Shown piece by piece: positions 44,802 to 53,655 of a stretch of DNA of 54,311 bases. Location of the stretch: the NCBI GenBank assembly GCA_947627995.1, contig CANQYE010000005.1:1-54311 (forward strand). Direction: 5' to 3'. The stretch comes from an uncultured Bacilli bacterium. GTDB lineage: Bacteria; Bacillota_I; Bacilli_A; RF39; UBA660. The position numbers were made by a program, and so were the translations under genes. How positions within the stretch are numbered: the stretch's first letter is position 1; the number at the start of each line of letters is the position of its first letter. The notes beneath the pieces are model-generated. The model was not told the origin of the DNA. It saw nothing but the letters and a program-made list of their open reading frames with translations, and did not search any database.

Positions 44802-45575
44802 ATGGTCATAATAGAAAATGGATTTTTAGATGAAAAATTTAACAATTTAATTATTTCTAATAAAACTTCAAATAAGGAATTTTTTGATTTGTTATATGAT
44901 TATAATAAACTTTTACATAAAGTACTTTATAATTTTGATGGAATAAAACAAAACAATGAAATAAATTATATTGTTCCTGCCTTTGCTAAATTAGTTAAAT
45001 TATTTCAGTCTTGTGTTATAATGCTAGAATATGGAATGCCTGATATTAGCGAAAGTATGTTAAGAAGTATTTATGATTTAAAATTTCAAATGCTATATGT
45101 ATTAAAAAATGATATCAATTATCAAAGGTTGATTAAAAGAATGTTTAGTAAAGAATTAGGAAAACTGAATTATATTGATAAACACTCTTTATATGATTAT
45201 GTTTCAAAAGATGATGTAGAAAATTTTAGAAAAGTATGGAATTTTACAATAGAACAATTAAAAGATATAAGTTGTGCCCCAGATACTAGGCAAATGTGTG
45301 AAGAATTAGGTTTAGAAGAAGAATATGTATTTTATTCTATGTTATGCAATAATTCTCATCAAAGTTGTGATGTTATATATTCTTTAAATAAAGATTTTGG
45401 AATTGATATATTACCTGATTTTGTAAATATATATCTAGTAGGATTTAGATTATGTAATGCTATTGATTTAGTACTTAATAAAATAATTACAAAATATGCA
45501 CCTCATTTAAATGAAGAATATAATAAACTAATTGAACAATGTAATAAACTTTTTGAAAAAACAAAAGAGGAATAA
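44802..45575 (+). CDS. DUF5677-like (HEPN-type helical) protein, element A
   Basis: The ATG at 44802 follows GGGTGG; the track's GTG start lies inside that site. 257 residues, all-helical. The segment SESMLRSIYDLKFQMLYVLKN and the later SMLCNNSHQSCDV match the pattern of DUF5677-type helical proteins, which are often in defence or accessory islands. The roles of that family are poorly known. It could be an abortive-infection or restriction-linked gene of the element, but that is inference. Confidence 0.5.
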   Translation: MVIIENGFLDEKFNNLIISNKTSNKEFFDLLYDYNKLLHKVLYNFDGIKQNNEINYIVPAFAKLVKLFQSCVIMLEYGMPDISESMLRSIYDLKFQMLYVLKNDINYQRLIKRMFSKELGKLNYIDKHSLYDYVSKDDVENFRKVWNFTIEQLKDISCAPDTRQMCEELGLEEEYVFYSMLCNNSHQSCDVIYSLNKDFGIDILPDFVNIYLVGFRLCNAIDLVLNKIITKYAPHLNEEYNKLIEQCNKLFEKTKEE

Positions 45576-45584
45576 GCGACAAAC

Positions 45585-45893
45585 TTATTCCTTTCTTTTT
45601 GGCTTTCCATATTGCTTTGATAAATCCATACCTTTGATACAAGTATAGCAATTTACTGGTATTCTTTTATGTGGGTCAAATTCTATAATTTTAACTATAT
45701 CATTATAGTTTCGTTTAAATAATTCTATAAACTCCCTATCTTTTCTTTTTTCGTTCTCTTGTAGTTTAAGGTATTCATCTATACCATTGTTTATGATAAA
45801 GTTTAGGTCATATTCTAAACTATCTTTACTTGGTTCTTTAAGTCTTAGTAAATCTTCTATATCTAATTCTATATTTATTTTTTGGTTTTTCAC
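45585..45893 (-). CDS. small charged protein next to the helicase gene, element A
   Basis: Start taken at GTG 45893 behind GAGGAG (the track ATG at 45965 is upstream of that site). 103 residues, Lys/Glu/Asp-rich, with NCYTC near the C terminus. Read in the same direction as the helicase and Rep genes and probably co-transcribed with them. Unknown function. Confidence 0.5.
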   Translation of the reverse strand: MKNQKINIELDIEDLLRLKEPSKDSLEYDLNFIINNGIDEYLKLQENEKRKDREFIELFKRNYNDIVKIIEFDPHKRIPVNCYTCIKGMDLSKQYGKPKRKE

Positions 45894-45988
45894 TCTTCTT
45901 TCTCCTCGTAGTAGGTGGGGATGGGTTTTATCGGTTTTTCCTATGATTTTCCTATATAACCCCATTGCCCCTACATAAAACTACTTAA

Positions 45989-46858
45989 TTATTTTTCAAT
46001 AAATGTATGGTATGTAGTGTAAAAGTCAAAATTAACTTTACCTAAAGCACCATACCTATTTTTGATAACACTTAAAGTTATCTTTCTTGGGTTTCTTTTA
46101 GCCTCGTATTCTCGTTCATTGGCACCGTTATTAACATACTCTAAACCTATAAGAATATCGCTAGTGTATTCTATACTACCACTTTCTTTAAAACTTTCCA
46201 TACTGATACTACCACTATAATTAGTTCTATTAAGGCTACTGATTTCTATGATACAAATATTAAGTTCTTTAGCTAACTCTTTTAACCTTTTAGTTATGAT
46301 ATCAATAACTTGTTTATCGTTGCCATTATTTCCACACAAGATATATTGTAAGTAGTCTATAATTACAACAATGTTATCATTCTCGTGTAAGTCCTTAAAT
46401 TGTCTTATAAAAGCCTCAATATCTCGTATATCATAGATATAGTCTATTGTATATAAGTTATTTGCTATTGGCTCGTATTGGCTTAATAATGCCTCATAAT
46501 CTACCATCTTATTATTAGATAACAAATCATCAAAGGTATAGTTGTTTAAATTATCATTTACATAACTTAATCGGCTTAAACTCTTTGAGATAATATCAAA
46601 TCTAGACATTTCCAAAGAGAACAATAAAACTTTTGTGTTTTCCATACTTGCCATATTATCAGCAACTTGTAAAGCAAAAGTAGTTTTACCTAAACTTGGT
46701 ATAGCACCTAAAGTTATTAACCCATTAGGTAAACCACCATTAAGCAAGTTATCTAATTTACTAAAACCTGTTCTTATTTTTTTAACTTGTGTGTCATCTT
46801 GGATGTATGACAAATAATCTTGTAATGTATCAGTAGTATTCTTTAACTCTGTATTCAT
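45989..46858 (-). CDS. DnaB-type replicative helicase domain protein, element A
   Basis: A 289-residue single-domain protein equal to the RecA-like C-terminal half of DnaB. It has an unusual Walker A (ITLGAIPSLGKTTFALQ), VLLFSLEMSRFDI, Walker B VVIIDYLQYI and a DnaB motif IEISSLNRT...ESGSIEYTSDILIGL. The DnaB N-terminal domain is missing, as in plasmid and phage helicases. It presumably acts with the Rep-like protein in replication of the excised element. ATG behind GGAGG-like AGGAGGAACA. Confidence 0.85.
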   Translation of the reverse strand: MNTELKNTTDTLQDYLSYIQDDTQVKKIRTGFSKLDNLLNGGLPNGLITLGAIPSLGKTTFALQVADNMASMENTKVLLFSLEMSRFDIISKSLSRLSYVNDNLNNYTFDDLLSNNKMVDYEALLSQYEPIANNLYTIDYIYDIRDIEAFIRQFKDLHENDNIVVIIDYLQYILCGNNGNDKQVIDIITKRLKELAKELNICIIEISSLNRTNYSGSISMESFKESGSIEYTSDILIGLEYVNNGANEREYEAKRNPRKITLSVIKNRYGALGKVNFDFYTTYHTFIEK

Positions 46859-46966
46859 TTCTTTTGTTCCTCCTAGAGTATATAGTTAATATAATATACT
46901 CTTGTATAGCTTTGTTAAATCTTTACTCCTAAAACTCCTCATTTTCATTAGATAGACCACCACTCC

Positions 46967-46994
46967 TCAAAGAGTTGGTGGGCTCTATTAGTAT
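46967..46994. repeat. hairpin upstream of the helicase gene, element A
   Basis: CCACCACTC...GAGTTGGTGG with one bulge and a six-base loop. No T tract on either side, so more likely an operator, leader or origin structure than a terminator. Confidence 0.5.
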
Positions 46995-47059
46995 TATTAG
47001 TATAATTAGAGAATAGACTACCTCTCAAACCCTTATAGATAAAGGTTTTGTAAGAGTAG

Positions 47060-47107
47060 CACCTACTATCTAAAATAGAATATCTACTATCTAACTAACT
47101 AAACCTA
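47060..47107 (-). repeat. iteron-like repeats between rep and helicase genes
   Basis: On the minus strand TTTAGATAGTAG occurs twice at 22-base spacing (two helical turns), with related TAGTTAGT copies. Such repeats beside a rep gene are typical of plasmid replication origins. Confidence 0.4.
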
Positions 47108-47899
47108 CTAACTAACATAGATTTTGGCTTTTACAAACTCAATATAGTTGGTTGGCTCATCATCAATATAGTGCCATACTTTACCGAGTAGGCTACAAGC
47201 AAAGTTTAGGTTGCTTTCAAAAGGCTTAATAATACATTTAGACACTTGCCTTTGTCTTGTGTCTAGTTCTTCGTATTTTGGTATAAATGGGCTATTATCA
47301 AGTAGTTTAGCAACAGATATAGTATGTCTATATTTTTCCTTATCTTGCCTCATATTTCGCCTTTGGTGTAGCAAGATATAGTTAGCCATAAAAATACTAT
47401 TTCTATAATACCTAATATCACTATTTAAAAGGCTTTTAGGCACTTGATAGAATTGTTTAGACCTATCAAGTAAAGTAATGAATTCATCACTAAATACAAT
47501 CTTAAAATAGCCTTTAAATTGGGTATAAGATACAAAGATATTATCTACATATTGCCACTTGTTAATTTTTTCTAACTTGTAATTAAAAGTTAGTGATGAT
47601 ATGTAATCTAGTGAGCCTTTAAATGAGTTAATGTTGCTTATGCTTAACTTTCTTTGTATGTCATCAGTTGATATGATACAAGTGTTATCATTAAGCCCAT
47701 TATCAGTTAAAAGGCTAACAAGATATAACATAACCTTAAATGTAATAGAACTATTATCATATTGTCTATTAGCATTGTTTAAGTATAAGTAAAAATCTTC
47801 GGTATCAATAGTATTGTCGGCAATATACTTTACCTTTACCATATTGAGTAGTAAGTTGTTGAAATACTTGTTTTGATAAACTTTGTAGATGTTAAACAC
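47108..47899 (-). CDS. replication-initiator-like (Rep) protein, element A
   Basis: A 263-residue basic protein with alternating helical and winged-helix-like segments (FKVMLYLVSLLTDNG, SYTQFKGYFKIVFSDEF, YRNSIFMANYILLHQRR), a layout seen in Rep_3-like and related plasmid initiators. The strong SD AAGGAGG directly abuts the track's GTG, so translation probably starts a few codons later. It is followed by iteron-like repeats and the DnaB-like helicase on the same strand. Family name is inferred, not matched to a profile. Confidence 0.5.
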   Translation of the reverse strand: MFNIYKVYQNKYFNNLLLNMVKVKYIADNTIDTEDFYLYLNNANRQYDNSSITFKVMLYLVSLLTDNGLNDNTCIISTDDIQRKLSISNINSFKGSLDYISSLTFNYKLEKINKWQYVDNIFVSYTQFKGYFKIVFSDEFITLLDRSKQFYQVPKSLLNSDIRYYRNSIFMANYILLHQRRNMRQDKEKYRHTISVAKLLDNSPFIPKYEELDTRQRQVSKCIIKPFESNLNFACSLLGKVWHYIDDEPTNYIEFVKAKIYVS

Positions 47900-48080
47900 C
47901 TCCTTATAAAATCTCTATTAGATTTTACAATTCAATTATATTTCAAATTATAACCTCGTGTGAAGATTCAAACCTTTACAGAGGTAGCATATTTTTTAAC
48001 AAAAACATTTTCTCATAATTTTGTATGATATTATGTTAAAAAAATAAAAAATGTGGTAGAATTGATAATAGAGAGGTAGA

Positions 48081-49403
48081 GTGATAAAAATGAATCAAGA
48101 GCAAAACAACTTGAATCCAAATAATTTTAATACACAAGGTAATAATGGAATACCTAATAATCAACCATTAAATAATCAAAGTTTTAATCAAGGTATTGGT
48201 GTTAATCAACAACCAATTAACCCCCAACCACAACCAACAACTAGTTTTCAACAATCGGTAAATCAAATAAATATACAACCACAAACACCTAGTTACGAGC
48301 AACCTGTACCACAACCTATGAATACATTTGAAAGTGGTAATACTAGCAATCAAAATTTTAATAGTAAGCCACCAAAGAAAATGAACTTAGGTTTAATTAT
48401 AGGAATAGTTGCTGTAGTTGCAGTTATAGGTATTGGAGCACTATTATTATTTAATAAGCCATCAAGTCAAACTAATAATAATGGGACAACAAACAACAAT
48501 GCTAATGTTGTCTATAATGATAATTCAAGAAATATTAAATCAACGTATACTTTTGATGAGGCAACAAGCCAATTTGCTTTTAAAGAATATGAAACTTCTT
48601 TAATATTTAAACAAACAGATAATGTTAAATTTTCATCAATAAGTTTTAAACCTTTATCAAATGTTGTATCTTTTTACTATGAGAAAGATGATGCTACTTA
48701 TTTTACTTTTAAATTTGAAGAAAGTGGTTCAACAAATATAAATGAGTTTGTTAATAATTTCAATAATGGAATTTTAGGTGGGGGAAAAAGTCAACTTTCA
48801 TTTGAAAATATAAAGATACTTGAATCTAATGATGAATATGTTTTTGTTTCTTGCCAACAAAAAGGAAATTCTTCATATAATTATTATTTTGCTAAGCAAA
48901 TAGGAAATAAAGTATTCTATGGTCATAACAATCGTCGTTTGGAATTAGACGATAATACAAAATCTAAAATGTTAATAGGATTTAAAGAGTTATTTAATGC
49001 TCTATCTATTGATGATAATAAAGAACCATATATTAGTGATAAAATTTTAAATGTTCCTGTTGTTTTAGATAAGCAAATAGCTAGTTATGAATTGATTAGT
49101 GAGATAAAATTAGTTCATCCTAAATCATCAACTGCACATTATAAAAATTATATGAAAGGTTCTGTTGATTTATCTAACGAAGAATCTAAATACATTGTGG
49201 TTGATTATGATGCAGAACAACTTTATAATAAAGTTGTATGGAGTGAGACTTTAAATTCAAAATTAAAATATAGTGTAGAAGATAATTATTTCGGAATAAA
49301 AGATAATAATATCACTCAAATGTTTAGTATAAGTAAATCAGAAAATATAAATGGCGAAAAAAGTTTTAATGAATATTTAAATAATTTTTTCATTAACAAA
49401 TAA
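48081..49403 (+). CDS. Asn/Gln/Pro-rich membrane protein with large external domain, element A
   Basis: 440 residues. About 105 residues of Asn/Gln/Pro-rich sequence (QQPINPQPQPTTSFQQ) precede one membrane helix (LGLIIGIVAVVAVIGIGALLLF), then a 300-residue external domain with no recognised family. Start is GTG 48081 or ATG 48090 behind AGAGG. This domain layout is frequent in gut Firmicutes. The next gene is 12 bases away, so they form an operon. Confidence 0.65.
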   Translation: MIKMNQEQNNLNPNNFNTQGNNGIPNNQPLNNQSFNQGIGVNQQPINPQPQPTTSFQQSVNQINIQPQTPSYEQPVPQPMNTFESGNTSNQNFNSKPPKKMNLGLIIGIVAVVAVIGIGALLLFNKPSSQTNNNGTTNNNANVVYNDNSRNIKSTYTFDEATSQFAFKEYETSLIFKQTDNVKFSSISFKPLSNVVSFYYEKDDATYFTFKFEESGSTNINEFVNNFNNGILGGGKSQLSFENIKILESNDEYVFVSCQQKGNSSYNYYFAKQIGNKVFYGHNNRRLELDDNTKSKMLIGFKELFNALSIDDNKEPYISDKILNVPVVLDKQIASYELISEIKLVHPKSSTAHYKNYMKGSVDLSNEESKYIVVDYDAEQLYNKVVWSETLNSKLKYSVEDNYFGIKDNNITQMFSISKSENINGEKSFNEYLNNFFINK

Positions 49404-49415
49404 GGAATATTAATT

Positions 49416-49874
49416 ATGAATACAGAAACTATAGCAAATTTAATTTTAGCGTTTTGTTTTGGTATTGCAATAGCCATTTTTATAACTCCAATATTTGTAT
49501 ATTTAAAAAAAGTGATGTATCATCCTACACAAAAGAAAAAACTGTTAGATGAAGCTATAAAAAAAGGTCATGTAGTAAAAGCAAAACTTATCAAAATCCA
49601 AGATATTAACAAATATACTAAATTTGGAGTACAAAGTACACCTAAAAAAATGGCAACATATGAGTATAATTATAATGAAAAAACATATAGAAGAAAATTT
49701 ATAAGTATTAATAAATTTGGTGATGAAGTAGACTTATATTTTATAAGTAATCCAAGAAAAGCAGAATTTGGTGGTAATTTATGGACAACAGCAAAAAATC
49801 ATTGGATTAGGTCATTTTTGCTTATGACATTATTATGTTCAATAATTTCTTGGTATATATTAGTTTTTAAATAA
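49416..49874 (+). CDS. DUF3592-like membrane protein, element A
   Basis: A 152-residue protein with membrane segments at both ends (about 7-29 and 130-150) around a small beta domain (GHVVKAKLIKIQDINKY...YRRKFISINKFGDEVDLYF), the DUF3592 layout. Unknown role. ATG behind AAGGAA. It shares a strong terminator with the convergent gene. Confidence 0.6.
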   Translation: MNTETIANLILAFCFGIAIAIFITPIFVYLKKVMYHPTQKKKLLDEAIKKGHVVKAKLIKIQDINKYTKFGVQSTPKKMATYEYNYNEKTYRRKFISINKFGDEVDLYFISNPRKAEFGGNLWTTAKNHWIRSFLLMTLLCSIISWYILVFK

Positions 49875-49907
49875 AAAATGCTAACACTTAATTGTGTTGG
49901 CATTTTT
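49874..49907. terminator. bidirectional terminator
   Basis: AAAAATGC-T-AACAC / GTGTT-G-GCATTTTT stem with one T-G pair and a six-base loop, T-rich on both sides. Confidence 0.8.
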
Positions 49908-49908
49908 C

Positions 49909-50334
49909 TTAATCTTCGTAAGTCATATGTCTATATAATAAATTTTCTATATCACTATTAACAAATTCGTGTACAATTAAATCTATTTTTGTTTCTTCCC
50001 TTAAATTAGATTTAATCATATATTCGTTATCTCTAGTATACATTAAACATCTCAAATATAAAGTGAAATTTAAATCTTCTTCTTCTTCAGTTAAATTACT
50101 TCTATCAGTACAACCATGTTCATCAAATGTTTTAAGTGCTCTAACTAATAGAGGTGTTTTTGTTTCATCTGTTACATATTTTTTTAATAAAGGTATAATA
50201 TATTCAGTACATAGTTCTTCCATTTCTTCTTCGTATGCTTTTTTACCTAAATTAACTCTGTTTTCTTTTTGCTCTTTTAAAAAATTTAATCCGTGTATTT
50301 GTTTCATAAATCCTAACTTGCTCTTACGAACCAT
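49909..50334 (-). CDS. unknown helical protein, second gene of a coupled pair, element A
   Basis: A 141-residue acidic helical protein. Its start overlaps the end of the preceding gene by 22 bases, so translation is coupled. Segments include KYVTDETKTPLLVRAL and LTEEEEDLNFTLYL. No recognised domain. With its partner it could be a toxin-antitoxin-like or anti-phage module, but no catalytic motif supports that. Confidence 0.5.
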   Translation of the reverse strand: MVRKSKLGFMKQIHGLNFLKEQKENRVNLGKKAYEEEMEELCTEYIIPLLKKYVTDETKTPLLVRALKTFDEHGCTDRSNLTEEEEDLNFTLYLRCLMYTRDNEYMIKSNLREETKIDLIVHEFVNSDIENLLYRHMTYED

Positions 50335-51152
50335 CTTTCGTTTGCTTTTATAAATTTTATAGTTTCTTCATATGCTTCTTCATATTTTTTATCAATTATT
50401 AAAAATGAAATTTTTTCAAATCTATCTAATTCATCTACAAATTTATTATTAAGATACATTGGTCTTTCTTGTTTTAAGAAGGCTATAATTTCTTTTAATG
50501 CATTATCATATTCTTCTGCTTTTAATTGATAAGATAATTCTGCATAGAGCATATATATGCCTCTTATATATGAGATTTCATCACTATCTATAGATTCTTG
50601 AATAGTATTATATTCATTTTCAGTGTTAAATGCTTTTATAAAATCATAAACATCATCAACATATTCTAGAATAGTTGCATAGTGTCTTTTTGTTTTGTTA
50701 CTAGCATTTCTTTTATAGTAGAAATAGCCATTGTCAACAAAATCAAAATTAACTTCTTCTAGTTCTTCTAAAATCTCAGTTATCTTAGATTTAATACTAT
50801 TACATTTCTTGTCTAGATTTCTAGTTTCAATATCATACATTTCATCTAGCCAATTTTCAAAAAGTCTATATAATTCTATACAGAACAAATCAACACTTTT
50901 ATTTATATCTCTTTCATGTTTTTTGATATAAGATTCTAATTCTTTTTTATTCTTTGCAAAACTTTCATCAGTTTTGTTTGAATAATTAGACCACTCATTA
51001 TTAACCTTTAGAAGTGTCCTAAAGGTATCTTCTATGATTTGTTTTTCTAGAGTAGTAAGATTTCTTTCTAATTGCTTTTCAAATTCTTTTACATATTTTA
51101 TTGTACTAAAATAATCAGTATTGATTAAGTCATGGTGTTTTGTTAATGCCAT
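50313..51152 (-). CDS. unknown helical protein, first gene of a coupled pair, element A
   Basis: A 279-residue, almost wholly helical protein with long coiled-coil-like runs (KKELESYIKKHERDINKSVDLF and YIKKHERDI) and Tyr/Asp-rich stretches. ATG behind AGGGGGG. No recognised family or catalytic motif. The region reads as accessory cargo between the membrane genes and the recombinase. Confidence 0.5.
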   Translation of the reverse strand: MALTKHHDLINTDYFSTIKYVKEFEKQLERNLTTLEKQIIEDTFRTLLKVNNEWSNYSNKTDESFAKNKKELESYIKKHERDINKSVDLFCIELYRLFENWLDEMYDIETRNLDKKCNSIKSKITEILEELEEVNFDFVDNGYFYYKRNASNKTKRHYATILEYVDDVYDFIKAFNTENEYNTIQESIDSDEISYIRGIYMLYAELSYQLKAEEYDNALKEIIAFLKQERPMYLNNKFVDELDRFEKISFLIIDKKYEEAYEETIKFIKANERWFVRAS

Positions 51153-51266
51153 AATAATCCCCCCTAAAATTGTTTTCTATTATAACACATAGCAAGCAAT
51201 TTTTACTAATAAAGTTATGATTTGGTTATGATATTGCTTGCTTATGGTTATAAAGTAGTTATATAT

Positions 51267-51530
51267 CTAGTTATTTTTAGTATAGATATCATTAACTTTT
51301 TTGAATTTATCGTAATAACATTCTTTGATTACACTTTGTAATCCTCTAATTCTTCCCTCGATACTATTCTTAGATTTGTTTTTATTAAGTATAGCATTTA
51401 TGAAGAAGATAAAGTTTTCAGTTTCTTCGTGAGATATTTTGTTATCTGTTTCATTTTCAATAAGTATTTTTATTATGTCGTGTTTAATCGCTAACATATT
51501 ACGAATATCTTTTTCTATGTTATCTGTCAT
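51267..51530 (-). CDS. small hypothetical protein, element A
   Basis: An 87-residue helical protein, ATG behind AAGGAAG, with a basic C-terminus. It is upstream of and divergent from the recombinase leader. Could be a regulator of excision by position only; no HTH is recognisable. Confidence 0.45.
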   Translation of the reverse strand: MTDNIEKDIRNMLAIKHDIIKILIENETDNKISHEETENFIFFINAILNKNKSKNSIEGRIRGLQSVIKECYYDKFKKVNDIYTKNN

Positions 51531-51760
51531 TTTTCATCTTCCTTTCTTTTGGTGTAAAAGTTTGAGCTCTTGCCTTTACAAACTCATCATACATAAAAAA
51601 ATAGAGTTTGAAAATAGGTTTGAGGCTCATTTTTTCAACTTGCATTTTTACATATTCTTCGGAATATTTTAAGAAAAAACTTTAACAATCCCTTATTTTA
51701 AAAGAAGTCATTTTGAAAAAAGTGGTTTTTTTGCTTATTTTACTAAAAATTCACTTATTG

Positions 51761-51822
51761 CTATTCTAGAAGCACTCGAGGAAAAATAGAAAGGACTTAT
51801 AAAAGAATTGCTTCTAGCATAG
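51761..51822. repeat. inverted repeat in the recombinase leader, element A
   Basis: CTATTCTAGAAGCA and TGCTTCTAGCATAG, 13 of 14 matched, 34-base spacer. The approximately 310 bases between the 87-aa gene and the small ORF otherwise hold no gene, only weak A/T tracts. Confidence 0.5.
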
Positions 51823-51841
51823 GGTTTAATAGGTGGAATTT

Positions 51842-51949
51842 ATGATTATAAAAAGTGAGTTTAATGAAGAAGGCAAAAGTTTGCAAGAAATTATAGAACA
51901 ATTTTTAGTAGATTTTTACTATGAATTTTATGAATTGGATTTAGTCTAA
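51842..51949 (+). CDS. 35-residue ORF upstream of the recombinase gene
   Basis: MIIKSEFNEEGKSLQEIIEQ and on to FELDLV, ATG behind AGGTGG, stop TAA. An ORF of this kind (acidic, QEII/DYYY-like) commonly precedes recombinases of Firmicute integrative elements. It is flanked by the inverted pair GGGTTTA / TAAACCC. Function unknown; too short for the ORF track. Confidence 0.5.
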   Translation: MIIKSEFNEEGKSLQEIIEQFLVDFYYEFYELDLV

Positions 51950-52026
51950 ACCCTTTAAAAATAAGGCGAAAAGTGGTATAATATATATGTAATTAGATTA
52001 TATATTTTACCCTTGGAGGAGGTAAT

Positions 52027-53655
52027 ATGAAAGGTAGTAAAATATATAATGTTGGTATCTATATTCGTTTATCTCGTGAAGATGAAGATAAAAAGAAAAT
52101 GGAAAGTGAAAGTATTTCTAATCAAAGAAATATTATTCTAGATTATATCAACAAACAAGATGAAAATTTTAAAATTTATGATGAGTATGTAGATGATGGT
52201 GTTAGTGGAACTACATTTGATAGACCTGATTTTAATAGACTTATAAAAGATATAGAAAGTGGCTATGTTAATTGTGTTATTACTAAAGACTATTCAAGAC
52301 TTGGTAGAGATTATATTAAGGCTGGGGAATATATGGAAAAATATTTTCCCGAACACAATGTAAGATATATTGCTATACTAGATGATATAGACACTTATCT
52401 AGATAATGTTAGTAATGATATAGCACCTTTTAAAGCAGTATTCAACGACCAATATGCAAAAGATACATCAAAGAAAGTTAAAAGAACTTTAAGAAATAGA
52501 AAAGAACAAGGTTTATTTTTAGGGTGGAAAGCCGTATATGGCTATAAACTTGATGAAAATGATAGATATAAGTTAGTTGTAGATGAAGAGGCTGCTAAAG
52601 TTGTTAAAAGAATATTTAAAATGGCTTATGATGGTATGGGGTGTAAGGTTATTGCAGATACATTATCAAAAGAGGGTGTGCCTATTCCTAGTGTATATGC
52701 CGATTTAAATCGTGGTAGAAAATCTAGTGCTTATGGTTTATGGAATTCTAGAACTATTGATGAAATGTTAAATAATGAAACTTATATAGGTAATATGACA
52801 CAAGGTAGAAGAAAAAGAATTAACTATAAGATTAAGAAAGAAATTAGGACACCTAAAGAAAGTTGGATTATAGTAGAAAATACACATGAGCCAATTATAG
52901 ATAAAGAAATGTTTGATGTAGTTCAAAAAAGTTATAAAAAGAATAAAAATCAACAAAGCAACACCAAAAATCATTTGCTTAAAGGTTTTATGTTTTGTGA
53001 AGAGTGCGGTCATGCAATATCTATATCAACTAAGAAAGATGGTAGGGCTTATATAAATTGTTCTTACTATCAAAAGTATAGTAAATTTAAAGTATGTACT
53101 CCACACACTATGAATTATTTTCTATTAGAAGAAATGGTGCTTAAAGAGGTTAGAGATATGTGTAAGAAATATGTTAAGAGCACTAACTTTGAAACGATAC
53201 TTAAGAACTCATCTAAAAGAAATAAGTTAAGAGAAAATTTGTTAGGGCAAATAAATGCTTGTAAGTTAGAAAAAGAAAAATTGAGTAATAGAAAAAAACA
53301 AATCTATTTTGATAAAGCAGATGAAGTAATTACTCTTGAAGAATATAGAGATTTTAGTAATCAAATAGTAAATGAGATAATTAAGCAAGATGAAATACTA
53401 AATGAACTAGAGAAGCAATTAGGTATTCTAGAAAACAAGATTACACCAAATGATGAATACCAAGAAATTATCAAAGAGTATTTAAAAATGAGAAAACCAA
53501 ACAAAAGACTTTTATCTTATATAATTGATAAAATTATCATCAATCAAAATAAAGAAATAACAATAAAGTATAACATTAAAAATCCACAGGATTTACTAAA
53601 TGAAATTAGTGCAAAAAAAACAGCCAAAAATGGCAATGTCATAGACGGCAACTAG
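52027..53655 (+). CDS. large serine recombinase of element A
   Basis: A 542-residue recombinase. Resolvase domain with IYIRLSREDEDKKKMESES (catalytic Ser in RLSR) and ITKDYSRLGRDYIKAGEYME, a recombinase domain (about 195-300), a zinc ribbon (GFMFCEECGHAIS...YINCSYYQKYSKFKVC), a coiled coil (about 410-490) and a C-terminal DUF4368-like tail. This is the TndX/TnpX layout, which catalyses integration and excision. ATG behind GGAGG. It lies 73 bases inside the right end. Confidence 0.95.
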   Translation: MKGSKIYNVGIYIRLSREDEDKKKMESESISNQRNIILDYINKQDENFKIYDEYVDDGVSGTTFDRPDFNRLIKDIESGYVNCVITKDYSRLGRDYIKAGEYMEKYFPEHNVRYIAILDDIDTYLDNVSNDIAPFKAVFNDQYAKDTSKKVKRTLRNRKEQGLFLGWKAVYGYKLDENDRYKLVVDEEAAKVVKRIFKMAYDGMGCKVIADTLSKEGVPIPSVYADLNRGRKSSAYGLWNSRTIDEMLNNETYIGNMTQGRRKRINYKIKKEIRTPKESWIIVENTHEPIIDKEMFDVVQKSYKKNKNQQSNTKNHLLKGFMFCEECGHAISISTKKDGRAYINCSYYQKYSKFKVCTPHTMNYFLLEEMVLKEVRDMCKKYVKSTNFETILKNSSKRNKLRENLLGQINACKLEKEKLSNRKKQIYFDKADEVITLEEYRDFSNQIVNEIIKQDEILNELEKQLGILENKITPNDEYQEIIKEYLKMRKPNKRLLSYIIDKIIINQNKEITIKYNIKNPQDLLNEISAKKTAKNGNVIDGN

